Shown: piece after piece, positions 1 to 8,647 of the stretch
Position numbering within the stretch: the stretch's first letter is position 1
Layout of the letters: the number at the start of each line of letters is the position of its first letter
Assembly: GCF_024919275.1 (NCBI RefSeq)
Contig: NZ_JANWGH010000003.1
Coordinates: forward strand, 1-37,576
Direction: 5' to 3'
Origin: Algoriphagus limi
Lineage (GTDB): Bacteria > Bacteroidota > Bacteroidia > Cytophagales > Cyclobacteriaceae
DNA length: 37,576 nucleotides
Position numbers and translations under genes: made by a program
The notes under the pieces: generated by a model
Databases searched by the model: none
Told to the model about the DNA's origin: nothing
The model's input: only the letters and a program-made list of their open reading frames with translations

Positions 1-1
1 G

Positions 2-70
2 ACCGAGTTAAGAGTGGGTAAGTCAGCCTTCACCTACACCGGAAGAAGAAAGAAAGTGGACACCATGTAA
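2..70 (+). CDS. 3' end of an unidentified protein-coding gene (partial)
   Basis: A reading frame open from the left edge ends at a TAA at 68-70 and gives 22 residues, TELRVGKSAFTYTGRRKKVD plus TM. The strongly basic GRRKK stretch close to the C-terminus is the only visible character, and I do not recognise the family. The frame is followed 22 bases later by a clear hairpin terminator shared with the convergent rluF gene, which fits a real gene end. Because only 69 bases are visible, chance openness cannot be excluded. Confidence 0.45.
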   Translation, partial: TELRVGKSAFTYTGRRKKVDTM

Positions 71-92
71 GAGGTGTCAACACAAGAAACAC

Positions 93-119
93 AAAAGGGA
101 CCTACAACAGGTCCCTTTT
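93..119. terminator. Bidirectional Rho-independent terminator
   Basis: An 11-bp perfect stem, AAAAGGGACCT paired with AGGTCCCTTTT, encloses the 5-base loop ACAAC. T-runs occur on both strands, so it can end the upstream plus-strand gene and the minus-strand rluF, whose stop codon directly abuts it. Confidence 0.9.
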
Positions 120-851
120 TTATTGATGGGTTTTTGAGCTATCGGCGATTAGTGCTCTCAAATTGGAAAGTTCTTTATCTGTCAAATCCCGCCATTTTCC
201 AGTACCTAAATCCAAGTGGACATTCATGATTCGGATTCGAACCAGCTGCTTGACCGAATAGCCTAAATAATCACACATTCTACGGATTTGTCGATTGAGC
301 CCTTGAGTTAAGATAATCCTGAATTTTCGCTGACTGATTCGTTCAACTTTACATTTTTTAGTTACAGTTCCGAGGATTGGGATACCGTTTGACATCCGCT
401 GGATAAAGCGATCGGTGATAGGCTTATCGACGGTTACGATGTATTCTTTTTCGTGATTATTATGGGCTCGAAGGATTTTATTGACAATGTCTCCTTCACT
501 TGTTAAAAAAATCAAACCCTCGCTATCCTTATCCAATCTACCAATTGGGAAAATCCGCTGAGGATGATTGATGTAGTCAATGATATTATCCTTTTCCCCT
601 TTGGTATCAGTCGTAGATACAATGCCTACTGGCTTGTTGAAAGCTATATAAACGTGTTTTTCAAGAGGGGCGCCAATCGATTTTCCATCAACAGTAACTA
701 TATCACCTGGGTTTACTTTTGTACCCAGCTCAGGTGTTTTGCCATTTATTTTGATCCTGCCCTCCTCGAGAAGTTGATCTGCTTTTCGCCTAGAGCAATA
801 CCCTGATTCACTCAGGTATTTGTTGATTCGAATCGGTTGATGATCTTTCAA
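120..851 (-). CDS. rluF: 23S rRNA pseudouridine(2604) synthase RluF
   Basis: The 243-residue protein isomerises a uridine of 23S rRNA to pseudouridine; in E. coli RluF the site is U2604, with some activity on tRNA-Tyr. An S4 RNA-binding domain covers roughly residues 7-55 ([20 protein letters not shown]). The RsuA/RluB/E/F catalytic motif [10 protein letters not shown] follows at 104-113, with D107 as the nucleophile. The conserved GLNRQIRRM block lies near residue 185. The run [20 protein letters not shown] and the phrase [10 protein letters not shown] are characteristic of RluF rather than RluB or RluE. E. coli RluF is longer (about 290 residues) at its C-terminal tail, which is not conserved. 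The gene stands alone, convergent with the gene on its left. Confidence 0.93.
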   Translation of the reverse strand: MKDHQPIRINKYLSESGYCSRRKADQLLEEGRIKINGKTPELGTKVNPGDIVTVDGKSIGAPLEKHVYIAFNKPVGIVSTTDTKGEKDNIIDYINHPQRIFPIGRLDKDSEGLIFLTSEGDIVNKILRAHNNHEKEYIVTVDKPITDRFIQRMSNGIPILGTVTKKCKVERISQRKFRIILTQGLNRQIRRMCDYLGYSVKQLVRIRIMNVHLDLGTGKWRDLTDKELSNLRALIADSSKTHQ

Positions 852-943
852 AGAATTGTTTTTTGGGGGATTGATTCAAACCAACCCAATACTTGATAAA
901 AAGCTAAACTTTACTTTGATAGAAATAAATGCCCCAAAGGACA

Positions 944-2257
944 TTATTCTCCTGAGATTCCAGAATTAGTATTGCTTGATTCATTAGCCATCAACTTCTC
1001 ATCAGAATTGCTGATTGGTATTCCCGCTAGAAGATTGATTGCTTCGAATTTTATGCTTTCAAAGGCATTTTTGTTTTCAGCCAAAATAGGTTCTGATGGT
1101 GGGATTTTTTCTTTTAACCAATCGACTTGCTTTCCATGTTTCCAAAAACGGAAACAAAGATGTGGACCAGTAGCTAATCCGGTGCTTCCCACATATCCAA
1201 TAACCTGACCTTGTCTTACCCGTGCACCTTTTTTAATTCCACTGCCGATTTTGGACATGTGAAGGTATTGGGTAGTGTATGTACCATTATGTTTGATTTT
1301 CACATAATTGCCATTCCCTCTGGAATACCCAGCTTCTACTACAGTTCCATCACCTACTGTTCGGATTTCAGTACCTCTTGGAGCTGCATAATCAGTTCCC
1401 AAATGCGGCTTATACCGTTTTTGAACAGGGTGAAATCTATTTAAATTATATCTAGAGCTGATTCTGGAATATTTCAAAGGATCCCTTAGGAATGCCTTTT
1501 TCAAGCTATTTCCTTCCTGGTCAAAGAAATTAAGTTCTCCATTTTGCTCAAAAGGAATCGCATGATAAGGCTCGCCCATGTGTTCAAAATAGGCCAATTT
1601 GATTTCGGTAACTCCTACAGATATTCCATCAATCAATTTTTCCTCATATACAACTTTGTATTTGTCGCCTTTTTGAAGTCGCTGGAAATCGACTGACCAA
1701 CCGTATAAATCGGCAAATAAATCCACCAGATCAGGACCAATCCCCTGAGCGGTCATATCTACGTAAAGGGAATTTTTAATTGTTCCGCCCACTTGCTTGG
1801 TTACATACTCGGCTGGTTTTTCCTGTCGGTATATTTCCAAACTATCCAAGTCAAAAACCACATACTCAGCGGGATTAGGCTCATAAATAAAAAATTTAGC
1901 CTGTGCAGAATCTGCCGGAGTAAGAATCGTAAACTTCTTATTTAACGCGATGTGACGAACGTCAAAAACCTCCTTGGATTTCTTTGCGATCTCATCAATG
2001 ATTTGATAGGGCACCGAAAAAGGACTTAAGATGCTTCCAAGCGTTTGATTTTTTTCAACAGTTCCCTCAATGATATTTAATCCTGTTACATCAATCCCAT
2101 ACAAATACTTTTTAGAATCATCTACTTGTAAACTGTCCTCTTGACTGAGGGAATCATCCCATGAATCAGAGTAGTTTGATCCTAAAGGTTTAAAGAAATA
2201 GAAGGCTGCAAAAATTACTAAAGCAATACCTGCGAGGCCTGTCCATTTTTTAGTCAT
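944..2257 (-). CDS. M23 family metallopeptidase, membrane-anchored, with HxC instead of HxH
   Basis: This 437-residue envelope protein has one N-terminal hydrophobic segment (about 5-22) and an acidic linker. A LysM/OapA-like region around 60-115 (GTVEKNQTLGSILSPF) resembles that of MepM/ShyA-type endopeptidases, and an M23 (LytM-like) domain spans about 280-382. The zinc motif HLGTD gives H285 and D289, and YLHM gives H333. The usual final HxH is here H366-L367-C368 (GPHLCFRFWKHGKQVDW), so Cys replaces the third zinc ligand. M23 enzymes cut peptidoglycan cross-links or glycine bridges; this one is probably a DD- or LD-endopeptidase of the periplasm, provided Cys supports zinc. I recall HxC in related Bacteroidota proteins, so it may be a subfamily trait rather than inactivation. 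A weakly conserved tail of about 55 residues follows the catalytic domain. Confidence 0.88.
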   Translation of the reverse strand: MTKKWTGLAGIALVIFAAFYFFKPLGSNYSDSWDDSLSQEDSLQVDDSKKYLYGIDVTGLNIIEGTVEKNQTLGSILSPFSVPYQIIDEIAKKSKEVFDVRHIALNKKFTILTPADSAQAKFFIYEPNPAEYVVFDLDSLEIYRQEKPAEYVTKQVGGTIKNSLYVDMTAQGIGPDLVDLFADLYGWSVDFQRLQKGDKYKVVYEEKLIDGISVGVTEIKLAYFEHMGEPYHAIPFEQNGELNFFDQEGNSLKKAFLRDPLKYSRISSRYNLNRFHPVQKRYKPHLGTDYAAPRGTEIRTVGDGTVVEAGYSRGNGNYVKIKHNGTYTTQYLHMSKIGSGIKKGARVRQGQVIGYVGSTGLATGPHLCFRFWKHGKQVDWLKEKIPPSEPILAENKNAFESIKFEAINLLAGIPISNSDEKLMANESSNTNSGISGE

Positions 2258-2286
2258 TGGGTAATTCTGTTAGAGGGTGATTTTAG

Positions 2287-2309
2287 ATTTTCCCGAATGA
2301 AGGGAAAAT
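2287..2309. repeat. Inverted repeat between the divergent M23 peptidase and aspS genes
   Basis: ATTTTCCC and GGGAAAAT form a perfect 8-bp inverted repeat around a 7-base spacer, 30 bases upstream of the M23 peptidase start. It could be an operator or a 5'-UTR hairpin of that gene. It lacks the position and T-run expected of a terminator. Confidence 0.4.
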
Positions 2310-2478
2310 ATGCGTGTTTTTCAAGTTTTGGTATCAAAAACCATTCCTTCTAACTTGAATTTCTGAGAAGTGAGCGGCTTTTTTCAAATTTTTCTATTTA
2401 AAACGTGAAACGGTTGATAATCTTATCTGGAATCAGGGAATCTTAGCATTTGAATGAGGAGTCAAAAAGACATTTACT

Positions 2479-2486
2479 TATCTTTG
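2479..2486 (+). promoter_or_regulatory. aspS promoter, -7 element TATCTTTG
   Basis: TATCTTTG is an exact match to the Bacteroidota -7 consensus TAnnTTTG and lies 21 bases before the aspS ATG at 2508. A TTTG at 2449-2452 could be the -33 element, but the 26-base spacing is longer than ideal. The implied transcript start near 2490 lies downstream of the upstream in-frame ATG (2454), which argues for the 2508 start. Confidence 0.6.
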
Positions 2487-2507
2487 ACGCTCAAAATTTA
2501 TGTAACC

Positions 2508-4265
2508 ATGCATCGAACCCACAATTGCGGAGAATTACGAATTCAACATGTAGGAACAAAAGTTACTTTGGCTGGATGGGTCCAGCGAGTACGAAATAAA
2601 GGAGGACTCATTTGGGTTGACCTTCGTGACCGCTATGGATTGACGCAATTGATTTTTGAAGAAGGTAGTACCGCCAAAGAATTATTGGAAAAAGCAGCTA
2701 GCCTGGGTAGAGAATTTGTTATTAAATCCACAGGGACGGTTATCGAGCGAACTTCCAAAAACGATAAAATCCCTACCGGCGATATTGAGGTTAAGGTTGA
2801 GGAACTTGAAGTATTGAACCCCGCCAAGATCCCTCCATTCCTGATTGAAGATGATACTGATGGAGGTGATGATCTCCGAATGAAATATCGATACCTGGAT
2901 CTCAGAAGAAATGTGGTAAGGCAAAAATTGCAGCTGCGCCACAGAATGATGCAAGAAACTAGGAAATATATGGATGGACAGGATTTCATCGAAGTGGAAA
3001 CTCCTGTTTTAATCAAGTCTACACCTGAAGGTGCACGGGATTTTGTAGTTCCAAGTCGGGTAAATCCAGGTGAATTTTACGCCTTGCCTCAATCTCCGCA
3101 GACTTTCAAGCAGTTGTTGATGGTTTCAGGCTTTGACCGATATTTTCAGATAGTAAAGTGTTTCCGTGATGAAGACCTTCGAGCAGATCGTCAGCCTGAA
3201 TTCACGCAAATAGACTGTGAGATGTCCTTTGTTACCCAGGAGGACGTATTGTCCATGTTTGAAGGCTTGACCCGTCATTTGTTTAAGCAGGTGAAAGGTA
3301 TTGAGCTGGAAGAAGTCGGGCGCATGACCTATGCAGATGCGATGCGTCTATATGGTAACGACAAGCCGGATCTTAGATTCGACATGCAATTTGTTGAGCT
3401 GAATGACCTGGCAAAGGGAAAAGGCTTTGGAATTTTTGATCAAGCTGAGTTGGTAGTCGGTATTTGTGCAAAAGGTGCTGCTTCTTATACCAGAAAGCAA
3501 TTGGACGAATTGACCGACTGGGTTAAAAGACCTCAAATCGGTGCCAAAGGCTTGGTTTATGTCAAATTCAATGAAGATGGAAGTCTAAAATCCACCGTTG
3601 ATAAATTTTACTCTCAGGATGACCTTGGGCAATGGGCAGAAGCATTCCGGGCAGAGCCTGGAGACTTGATGTTGGTATTGAGCGGAGATGCTAAAACTGT
3701 CCGTAAGCAACTTTCCGAACTTCGTCTAAAGATGGGAGAGGATTTAGGTCTTCGTGATCGTTCTGTATTCAAGCCGCTTTGGGTGGTTGATTTCCCTTTG
3801 TTGGAATGGGATGAAGAAACCAATCGCTATCATGCGATGCATCATCCATTTACCTCTCCAAAAGCTGAAGATATTCCGCTATTGGATACTGATCCCGGAT
3901 CTGTTCGAGCCAATGCTTATGATTTGGTGATTAATGGAGTGGAAATTGGAGGAGGTTCTATCCGAATTCATGACCGAACCACTCAGCAATTGATGTTTAA
4001 ACATCTTGGGTTTACTGAAGAAGAGGCACAGAAGCAATTTGGCTTTTTGATGGAAGCCTTTGAATATGGTGCGCCTCCGCATGGTGGTATAGCTTTCGGT
4101 TTTGATAGGCTTTGCGCTATTTTCGGTGGATCTGACTCCATTCGTGATTACATCGCTTTCCCAAAAAATAACTCGGGAAGAGATGTTATGATTGATTCTC
4201 CAAGTCCAATCTCAAAGGATCAGTTGGAAGAATTATCCATTAAGTTGGATGTGAAAGCCGATTAA
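2508..4265 (+). CDS. aspS: Aspartate--tRNA ligase
   Basis: From ATG 2508 the protein is 585 residues, the usual bacterial AspRS length. It charges tRNA-Asp with aspartate in the cytoplasm. The N-terminal OB-fold anticodon-binding domain ([21 protein letters not shown]) covers about the first 110 residues. The class II catalytic core shows motif 2, [16 protein letters not shown], at 219-234 and motif 3, GFDRL, at 531-535. The bacterial GAD insertion lies between them. An in-frame ATG at 2454 would add 18 residues with no counterpart in the family, and it lies upstream of the probable promoter, so 2508 is preferred. The gene converges with the lysoplasmalogenase gene, 6 bases away. Confidence 0.95.
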   Translation: MHRTHNCGELRIQHVGTKVTLAGWVQRVRNKGGLIWVDLRDRYGLTQLIFEEGSTAKELLEKAASLGREFVIKSTGTVIERTSKNDKIPTGDIEVKVEELEVLNPAKIPPFLIEDDTDGGDDLRMKYRYLDLRRNVVRQKLQLRHRMMQETRKYMDGQDFIEVETPVLIKSTPEGARDFVVPSRVNPGEFYALPQSPQTFKQLLMVSGFDRYFQIVKCFRDEDLRADRQPEFTQIDCEMSFVTQEDVLSMFEGLTRHLFKQVKGIELEEVGRMTYADAMRLYGNDKPDLRFDMQFVELNDLAKGKGFGIFDQAELVVGICAKGAASYTRKQLDELTDWVKRPQIGAKGLVYVKFNEDGSLKSTVDKFYSQDDLGQWAEAFRAEPGDLMLVLSGDAKTVRKQLSELRLKMGEDLGLRDRSVFKPLWVVDFPLLEWDEETNRYHAMHHPFTSPKAEDIPLLDTDPGSVRANAYDLVINGVEIGGGSIRIHDRTTQQLMFKHLGFTEEEAQKQFGFLMEAFEYGAPPHGGIAFGFDRLCAIFGGSDSIRDYIAFPKNNSGRDVMIDSPSPISKDQLEELSIKLDVKAD

Positions 4266-4271
4266 GGAATT

Positions 4272-4961
4272 TTATTCCGGACGTATCATATGGGAACGTA
4301 TTCCCATTACAATCAATAATTGGGCGATTATATAAGTCCCCATGATGAGTATTTCCGATTCTGGAAAATCTCTGTAAAATTTACTGATGGCGATGATTCC
4401 ATCGGAAATAAAAAAGAGACTGGCACCAATAAAAACCTGCCAAAAAGAATCGGGATTACATTTTTTATATCGTTCTCTAGCTGTACTAAGCATGGAAACG
4501 ATGACAATGATATATACCACAACGGGAATTTTTAAAGAGCCGAGATTCTGATGAATCAGGTAATAGATAAAAGCAGCGAGAATATAAATCGGAAGATTTA
4601 GGAAGAAGGTCCGAATGAAATTGACACCAGCAATTCGATTGGGGTTTAGCTGTGCTACCTTAAATGCGATGATGTAGCATACCTGAGTTATAAAAAAAGC
4701 TCCCAATCCATAAATAAACAGATTGCTCCAAAGAAGAAGGGTATCGCCCAAAAGCGAGAATACCAATGCCCCCATGGTAGCTTTGGAAAGCAGTGTCCAA
4801 GATATAGGTTTGGTGATTTTGTAAAAATAGATAATTAAACTTGTGATTATCAATGGTTTGGAATAGATTCGCATACCTGGAATTTCTTTAATAATCAATG
4901 CCATATCAGCTAAAGAAGCAAAGAGAAAAAGGTAGAGCCAAAAGATGTTTTTGTTTTTCAA
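4272..4961 (-). CDS. YhhN/TMEM86-family lysoplasmalogenase-like membrane protein
   Basis: This 229-residue, very hydrophobic protein has about seven or eight membrane segments. It matches the YhhN family through the early lysine-proline pair (K35-P36), SLLGD at 69-73, GAFFITQVCY at 87-96, a second acidic helix GASLFFISDGIIA near 180-192, and a late TYIIAQ helix. Characterised TMEM86 members hydrolyse the vinyl-ether bond of lysoplasmalogens, and the two conserved Asp residues (D73 and the one in SDG) are the probable catalytic residues. Whether this organism makes plasmalogens cannot be told from the window, so the substrate is uncertain. Confidence 0.8.
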   Translation of the reverse strand: MKNKNIFWLYLFLFASLADMALIIKEIPGMRIYSKPLIITSLIIYFYKITKPISWTLLSKATMGALVFSLLGDTLLLWSNLFIYGLGAFFITQVCYIIAFKVAQLNPNRIAGVNFIRTFFLNLPIYILAAFIYYLIHQNLGSLKIPVVVYIIVIVSMLSTARERYKKCNPDSFWQVFIGASLFFISDGIIAISKFYRDFPESEILIMGTYIIAQLLIVMGIRSHMIRPE

Positions 4962-4986
4962 TTTTCCAGGGTGTTTTGATATAAGT

Positions 4987-4994
4987 CAAATATA
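4987..4994 (-). promoter_or_regulatory. -7 promoter element of the YhhN-like gene
   Basis: On the minus strand the site reads TATATTTG, an exact TAnnTTTG match, 25 bases upstream of the start codon. No convincing TTG is seen at the expected -33 distance, so the call rests on the -7 element and its position. Confidence 0.5.
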
Positions 4995-5170
4995 AAGCTA
5001 ATGCGCTGGAGTATTTGAAAAAAATGTGTTTTCTAGTCGATTTAGGATTTCAAAAACAAATTTTAGTAGAAGCCAGTATTGAAATATTTTATTTTATATA
5101 ATTATTATATTTAAAAATAAATTCTGTGAAAATTACATTATTCAAAATGAAACAAAATATGGTTTCGTTT

Positions 5171-5225
5171 TAATGTTAAGATAATGTTAATTTTTGTGAA
5201 AAGAATCAGCAAAAAATTAACGTTA
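5171..5225 (+). repeat. Three TAAYGTTA boxes upstream of the Oar-like gene
   Basis: TAATGTTAA occurs at 5171-5179 and again at 5182-5190, an 11-bp period that places both on one face of the helix. The palindrome TAACGTTA follows at 5218-5225, directly beside the probable -33 element. The arrangement resembles a set of binding sites for a transcription factor. The rest of the 342-base gap from 4962 to 5303 is AT-rich, and I see no gene in it. Confidence 0.4.
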
Positions 5226-5226
5226 T

Positions 5227-5261
5227 TTGCCCCGATTAAAAATCACCGCAATCTACCTTTG
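5227..5261 (+). promoter_or_regulatory. Promoter of the Oar-like outer-membrane protein gene
   Basis: A TTG at 5227-5229 and TACCTTTG at 5254-5261 match the Bacteroidota -33 and -7 elements with a 24-base spacer, slightly long. The implied transcript starts near 5267 and leaves a leader of about 36 bases before the ATG at 5304. Confidence 0.6.
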
Positions 5262-5303
5262 CGGCATATTTGAATCAACCAACTTTTACCAAAACAAATA
5301 AAT

Positions 5304-8300
5304 ATGAGGCAAAATTTACTCAAAAACTTGTTGACAGTCCTTTTTGTGGCTTTAAGCAGCACATTGGCAATGTCACAGGGTGTTACAACTGCCAGTATTC
5401 AAGGTGTTGTTTCGGATGCTTCCGGAGAATCCCTTCCTGGTGCTAACATTGTAGCAACCCACGAGCCATCAGGTACCCGTTATGGGGCAGTGAGTAACTT
5501 GGAAGGTCGATTTGTACTTCCAAACATGCGTGTAGGTGGACCTTACACTGTACGTATCACTTTCGTAGGTTTCGAAGATCGAACTTTCGAAGGTATCGTG
5601 CTTGGTCTGGGTCAGACTTACACTTTGAATGCAACCCTCTCTGACGGATTAGAGTTGGAAGCAATTGAAATTATCGCCAGCCAAGATGCTATCATGAACG
5701 CAGATAAGACTGGTGCTGGGTTGAACTTGTCTACTGACAAAATCAATGCGCTTCCTACTATTAACCGAAATATCAACGACTTTACCCGATTGACTCCTCA
5801 GTCAAACGGTACTTCTTTCGCTGGTACTTCTAGCCGATTCAACAACTACACCATCGACGGTAACATCTATAACAACAACTTCGGTTTGGGTTCTGGACAG
5901 TTTGCTGGTTCCAATCCAATCTCTTTGGATGCTATCGAGGAAGTTCAAGTTAACTTGGCTCCTTACGATGTTCGTTTGGCTGGTTTCACCGGTGCTTCTG
6001 TTAACGCGATTACAAAGTCCGGAACTAACGAATTTTCAGGTTCTGCTTACTACTACCTAAGAAACGATCAAATGATCGGTGATAAGGTTGGTGATACTCG
6101 CTTGAACAAAGGTGACTCCAAAAACGAAATCAGAGGTTTCCGTTTGGGTGGTCCAATCATCAAAAACAAATTGTTCTTCTTCGTTTCTTACGAAAAGGAA
6201 ACTGAAGCTGTACCTAGCTTTACAAAAGTTGCAGCTCGTCCAGGTTTGGAGCCAGACGGTTTGACTGTATCTCGAGTTCCTGCTTCTCAATTGGATTTTG
6301 TACGTGATCAGCTTCGTTCTTTGTATGATTACGAAACAGGTCCTTACGAAAATTATCCATTTGCTTCTGAGCAAGAGCGATTCAACGCAAGACTTGATTT
6401 CAACATCAATGACAACCACAAGTTGTCTGTTCGTTACAACAATTACACAGCATTTACTGACGTTCCAACCAACGGAAACTCTATCCGATACATCTCTACT
6501 CGATACAGAAACACTTTCAGAACTGGTATCGAAGCGATGAACTTCAGAAATGCTAACTACACCAACGATCGTTCTGTACAATCTTGGGTAGCTGAATTGA
6601 ACTCTAGAATCGGTTCTAATATGTCTAACCAAATCAACATTGGTTATACTTCTATCACCGATCCTAAGCGTGGTATCCCAGGTGGACAGGACTTCCCATT
6701 CATCGAAGTTCTTGAGCCAGATGCTTCCGGTAACTTGCTTTACTACTTCTCTGTAGGTAACGAATTGTTTACTGTAGGTAACTTGTTGGAAAACAACATC
6801 TTCAACTTCACAGATAACTTCTCTCTATACAAAGGAAAGCATACCTATACATTCGGTGTGAATTTCGAATACATGACGTTTAAGAACGCATTTAACCCAG
6901 TATTCAACGGATTCTACCGATTCAACTCTTACGATTCTTTTGTAGACGCGATCATCAACAGAACTCCTGGTGTTTATCCTGATGCCTTTGCTAAAGGATT
7001 TGCTTTGGATGGATCTACTACTCCTCCTGTGGATGAGACTAAATTCGGTCAGATTGGTTTCTATGTACAGGATGAATATCAGGTAACTCCTAAGTTGAAA
7101 GTAACTGGTGGTCTTCGTGTTGACTTCCCATTCTATCCAATCGACATTCCTCGTAATGAATTGTTGGATAACTTGAATAAGACTTTCGAAACTCCTGACG
7201 GAACAATCACTCCAGACGTAAGCACATTCCCTAAAGTAAATCCTCTTTGGTCTCCAAGAGTTGGTTTCAACTGGGATGCTAAAGGTGACAGAACTACTCA
7301 GGTTCGAGGTGGAACAGGTATCTTCTCCGGTAGAATTCCATTCGTATGGCTTTCTAACCAGGTGAATGGTTCTGGTGTAGTTCGTGGTGGTTTAGGTTAT
7401 GAAGGTGAAGAATTAGTAGATGCTTTCGGTCCTAACTATGTGTTCAATCCAGACGTTACTTATGGAAACCCTGAAAACCCTGGACAGTCTCTTTCTAATG
7501 AATTGAACTTGACTGACAGAAACTTCAAGCTTCCTCAAGTGTGGAGAACCAACTTGGCTGTTGACCAAATCCTTCCTTTCGGAATCATTGGTACAGCTGA
7601 ATTCATCTACTCAAGAGATGTTTCTACTCCTATCGCATACAATCCAGTATTGAGAACTCCTGATGGAACTCTTTCTGGTCCAGATCAGAGACCTTTCTGG
7701 AATGGTTCTAACTATTCTAATGACTCTGACTTCAGAAACGTATTCTACTTGACTAATGCTCAAAGAAAAGCTGACTACTTCTCATTCACTGCTCAATTGC
7801 AGAAAGAATTTGAGAATGGCTTCTCGACTATGATTGCATATACTAAATCCAGATCAAGAGATTTGGATGCAGCAGGTGGTTCTCAGGCAATTTCCTTGTG
7901 GCCAGCTACTGTTCAGTCTGACAGAAATGATCCTGAGTTGAGCTATGCTGGATTCGATATCCCTAACCGATTGATCGGATCTTTGTCTTACCAGACTGAG
8001 ACTTCTACTATTACCTTGTTCTACGAAGGTGCTGACGCTGGAAGATTCTCTTATACCTATTCTGGAAACTTTGGAGATGCTTCAAACCGATTGATGTACA
8101 TTCCAAATTCTGCTAGCGAACTGGTATTCCAGGAATTCACTTTAGGTGGAAGAACTGTAACTGCTGCTGAGCAAGCTTCTCTTTTGGATGCTTATATCGA
8201 CCAAGATGAGTACTTGAGCGCGAACAGAGGTTCTGTTGCTGAAAGAAATGGTGCTTTGAGACCATGGGTTAACCGATTCGATCTTCGATTCACTCAAGAC

Positions 8301-8573
8301 TTGATCTTTACTGGTGATAAGAAGAACAAGCTTCAGCTTTCCATCGATATCTTGAATATTGGTAACATGTTCAACTCTGAGTGGGGTGTACCTAAGTTTG
8401 CATTCCAAAACAACTTGTTGAACTACAGAGGTACAAATACTGCAGGTCAACCTATTTATAGATTGAACACAGTTCCTGGTACATCTGAATTCCCAACTGA
8501 AACTTACCGAACTTCAACTTCTCTAGGTGATACTTGGAGAATGCAGGTAGGTATTCGATACATCTTCAATTAA
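5304..8573 (+). CDS. Oar-like TonB-dependent outer-membrane protein with carboxypeptidase-regulatory-like domain
   Basis: This is a 1089-residue outer-membrane beta-barrel. A signal peptide ends near residue 25 (LSSTLAMSQ). A carboxypeptidase-regulatory-like beta-sandwich covers about 30-112 (IQGVVSDASGESLPGANI, GRFVLPNM, ITFVGFED). The TonB plug follows at about 130-245, with FNNYTIDGNIYNNNFG and INAITKSGTNEFSGSAYYYL, the latter typical of the Oar/OmpA-related family. The remainder is barrel ending MQVGIRYIFN. No SusD-like partner is adjacent, so it is probably not a glycan-uptake SusC; the ligand is unknown. Codon use differs strongly from the neighbours: Asn is mostly AAC, Phe mostly TTC and Tyr mostly TAC, as in very highly expressed genes. 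It has its own promoter and a strong terminator, so it is monocistronic and likely a major outer-membrane protein. Confidence 0.9.
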   Translation: MRQNLLKNLLTVLFVALSSTLAMSQGVTTASIQGVVSDASGESLPGANIVATHEPSGTRYGAVSNLEGRFVLPNMRVGGPYTVRITFVGFEDRTFEGIVLGLGQTYTLNATLSDGLELEAIEIIASQDAIMNADKTGAGLNLSTDKINALPTINRNINDFTRLTPQSNGTSFAGTSSRFNNYTIDGNIYNNNFGLGSGQFAGSNPISLDAIEEVQVNLAPYDVRLAGFTGASVNAITKSGTNEFSGSAYYYLRNDQMIGDKVGDTRLNKGDSKNEIRGFRLGGPIIKNKLFFFVSYEKETEAVPSFTKVAARPGLEPDGLTVSRVPASQLDFVRDQLRSLYDYETGPYENYPFASEQERFNARLDFNINDNHKLSVRYNNYTAFTDVPTNGNSIRYISTRYRNTFRTGIEAMNFRNANYTNDRSVQSWVAELNSRIGSNMSNQINIGYTSITDPKRGIPGGQDFPFIEVLEPDASGNLLYYFSVGNELFTVGNLLENNIFNFTDNFSLYKGKHTYTFGVNFEYMTFKNAFNPVFNGFYRFNSYDSFVDAIINRTPGVYPDAFAKGFALDGSTTPPVDETKFGQIGFYVQDEYQVTPKLKVTGGLRVDFPFYPIDIPRNELLDNLNKTFETPDGTITPDVSTFPKVNPLWSPRVGFNWDAKGDRTTQVRGGTGIFSGRIPFVWLSNQVNGSGVVRGGLGYEGEELVDAFGPNYVFNPDVTYGNPENPGQSLSNELNLTDRNFKLPQVWRTNLAVDQILPFGIIGTAEFIYSRDVSTPIAYNPVLRTPDGTLSGPDQRPFWNGSNYSNDSDFRNVFYLTNAQRKADYFSFTAQLQKEFENGFSTMIAYTKSRSRDLDAAGGSQAISLWPATVQSDRNDPELSYAGFDIPNRLIGSLSYQTETSTITLFYEGADAGRFSYTYSGNFGDASNRLMYIPNSASELVFQEFTLGGRTVTAAEQASLLDAYIDQDEYLSANRGSVAERNGALRPWVNRFDLRFTQDLIFTGDKKNKLQLSIDILNIGNMFNSEWGVPKFAFQNNLLNYRGTNTAGQPIYRLNTVPGTSEFPTETYRTSTSLGDTWRMQVGIRYIFN

Positions 8574-8594
8574 GATGTTGAAAAAAATAATCAG

Positions 8595-8623
8595 AAAAGC
8601 ACCTCAATTGAGGTGCTTTTTTT
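8595..8623. terminator. Rho-independent terminator after the Oar-like gene
   Basis: AAAAGCACCTC pairs perfectly with GAGGTGCTTTT around an AATT loop, followed by T7. It lies 21 bases after the stop codon and isolates the highly expressed Oar-like gene from the DUF481-like genes. Confidence 0.93.
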
Positions 8624-8647
8624 ATTTTTAGTAAAAAAACTGGGATT

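Noticed and set aside
2454..2507. Upstream start of aspS adding 18 residues
   Set aside because: It precedes the probable promoter and extends beyond the conserved AspRS N-terminus.
6057..6632. 191-codon minus-strand frame inside the Oar-like gene
   Set aside because: It is a by-product of the skewed codon use of the highly expressed gene and has low-complexity, Val/Ser-rich content with no domain.
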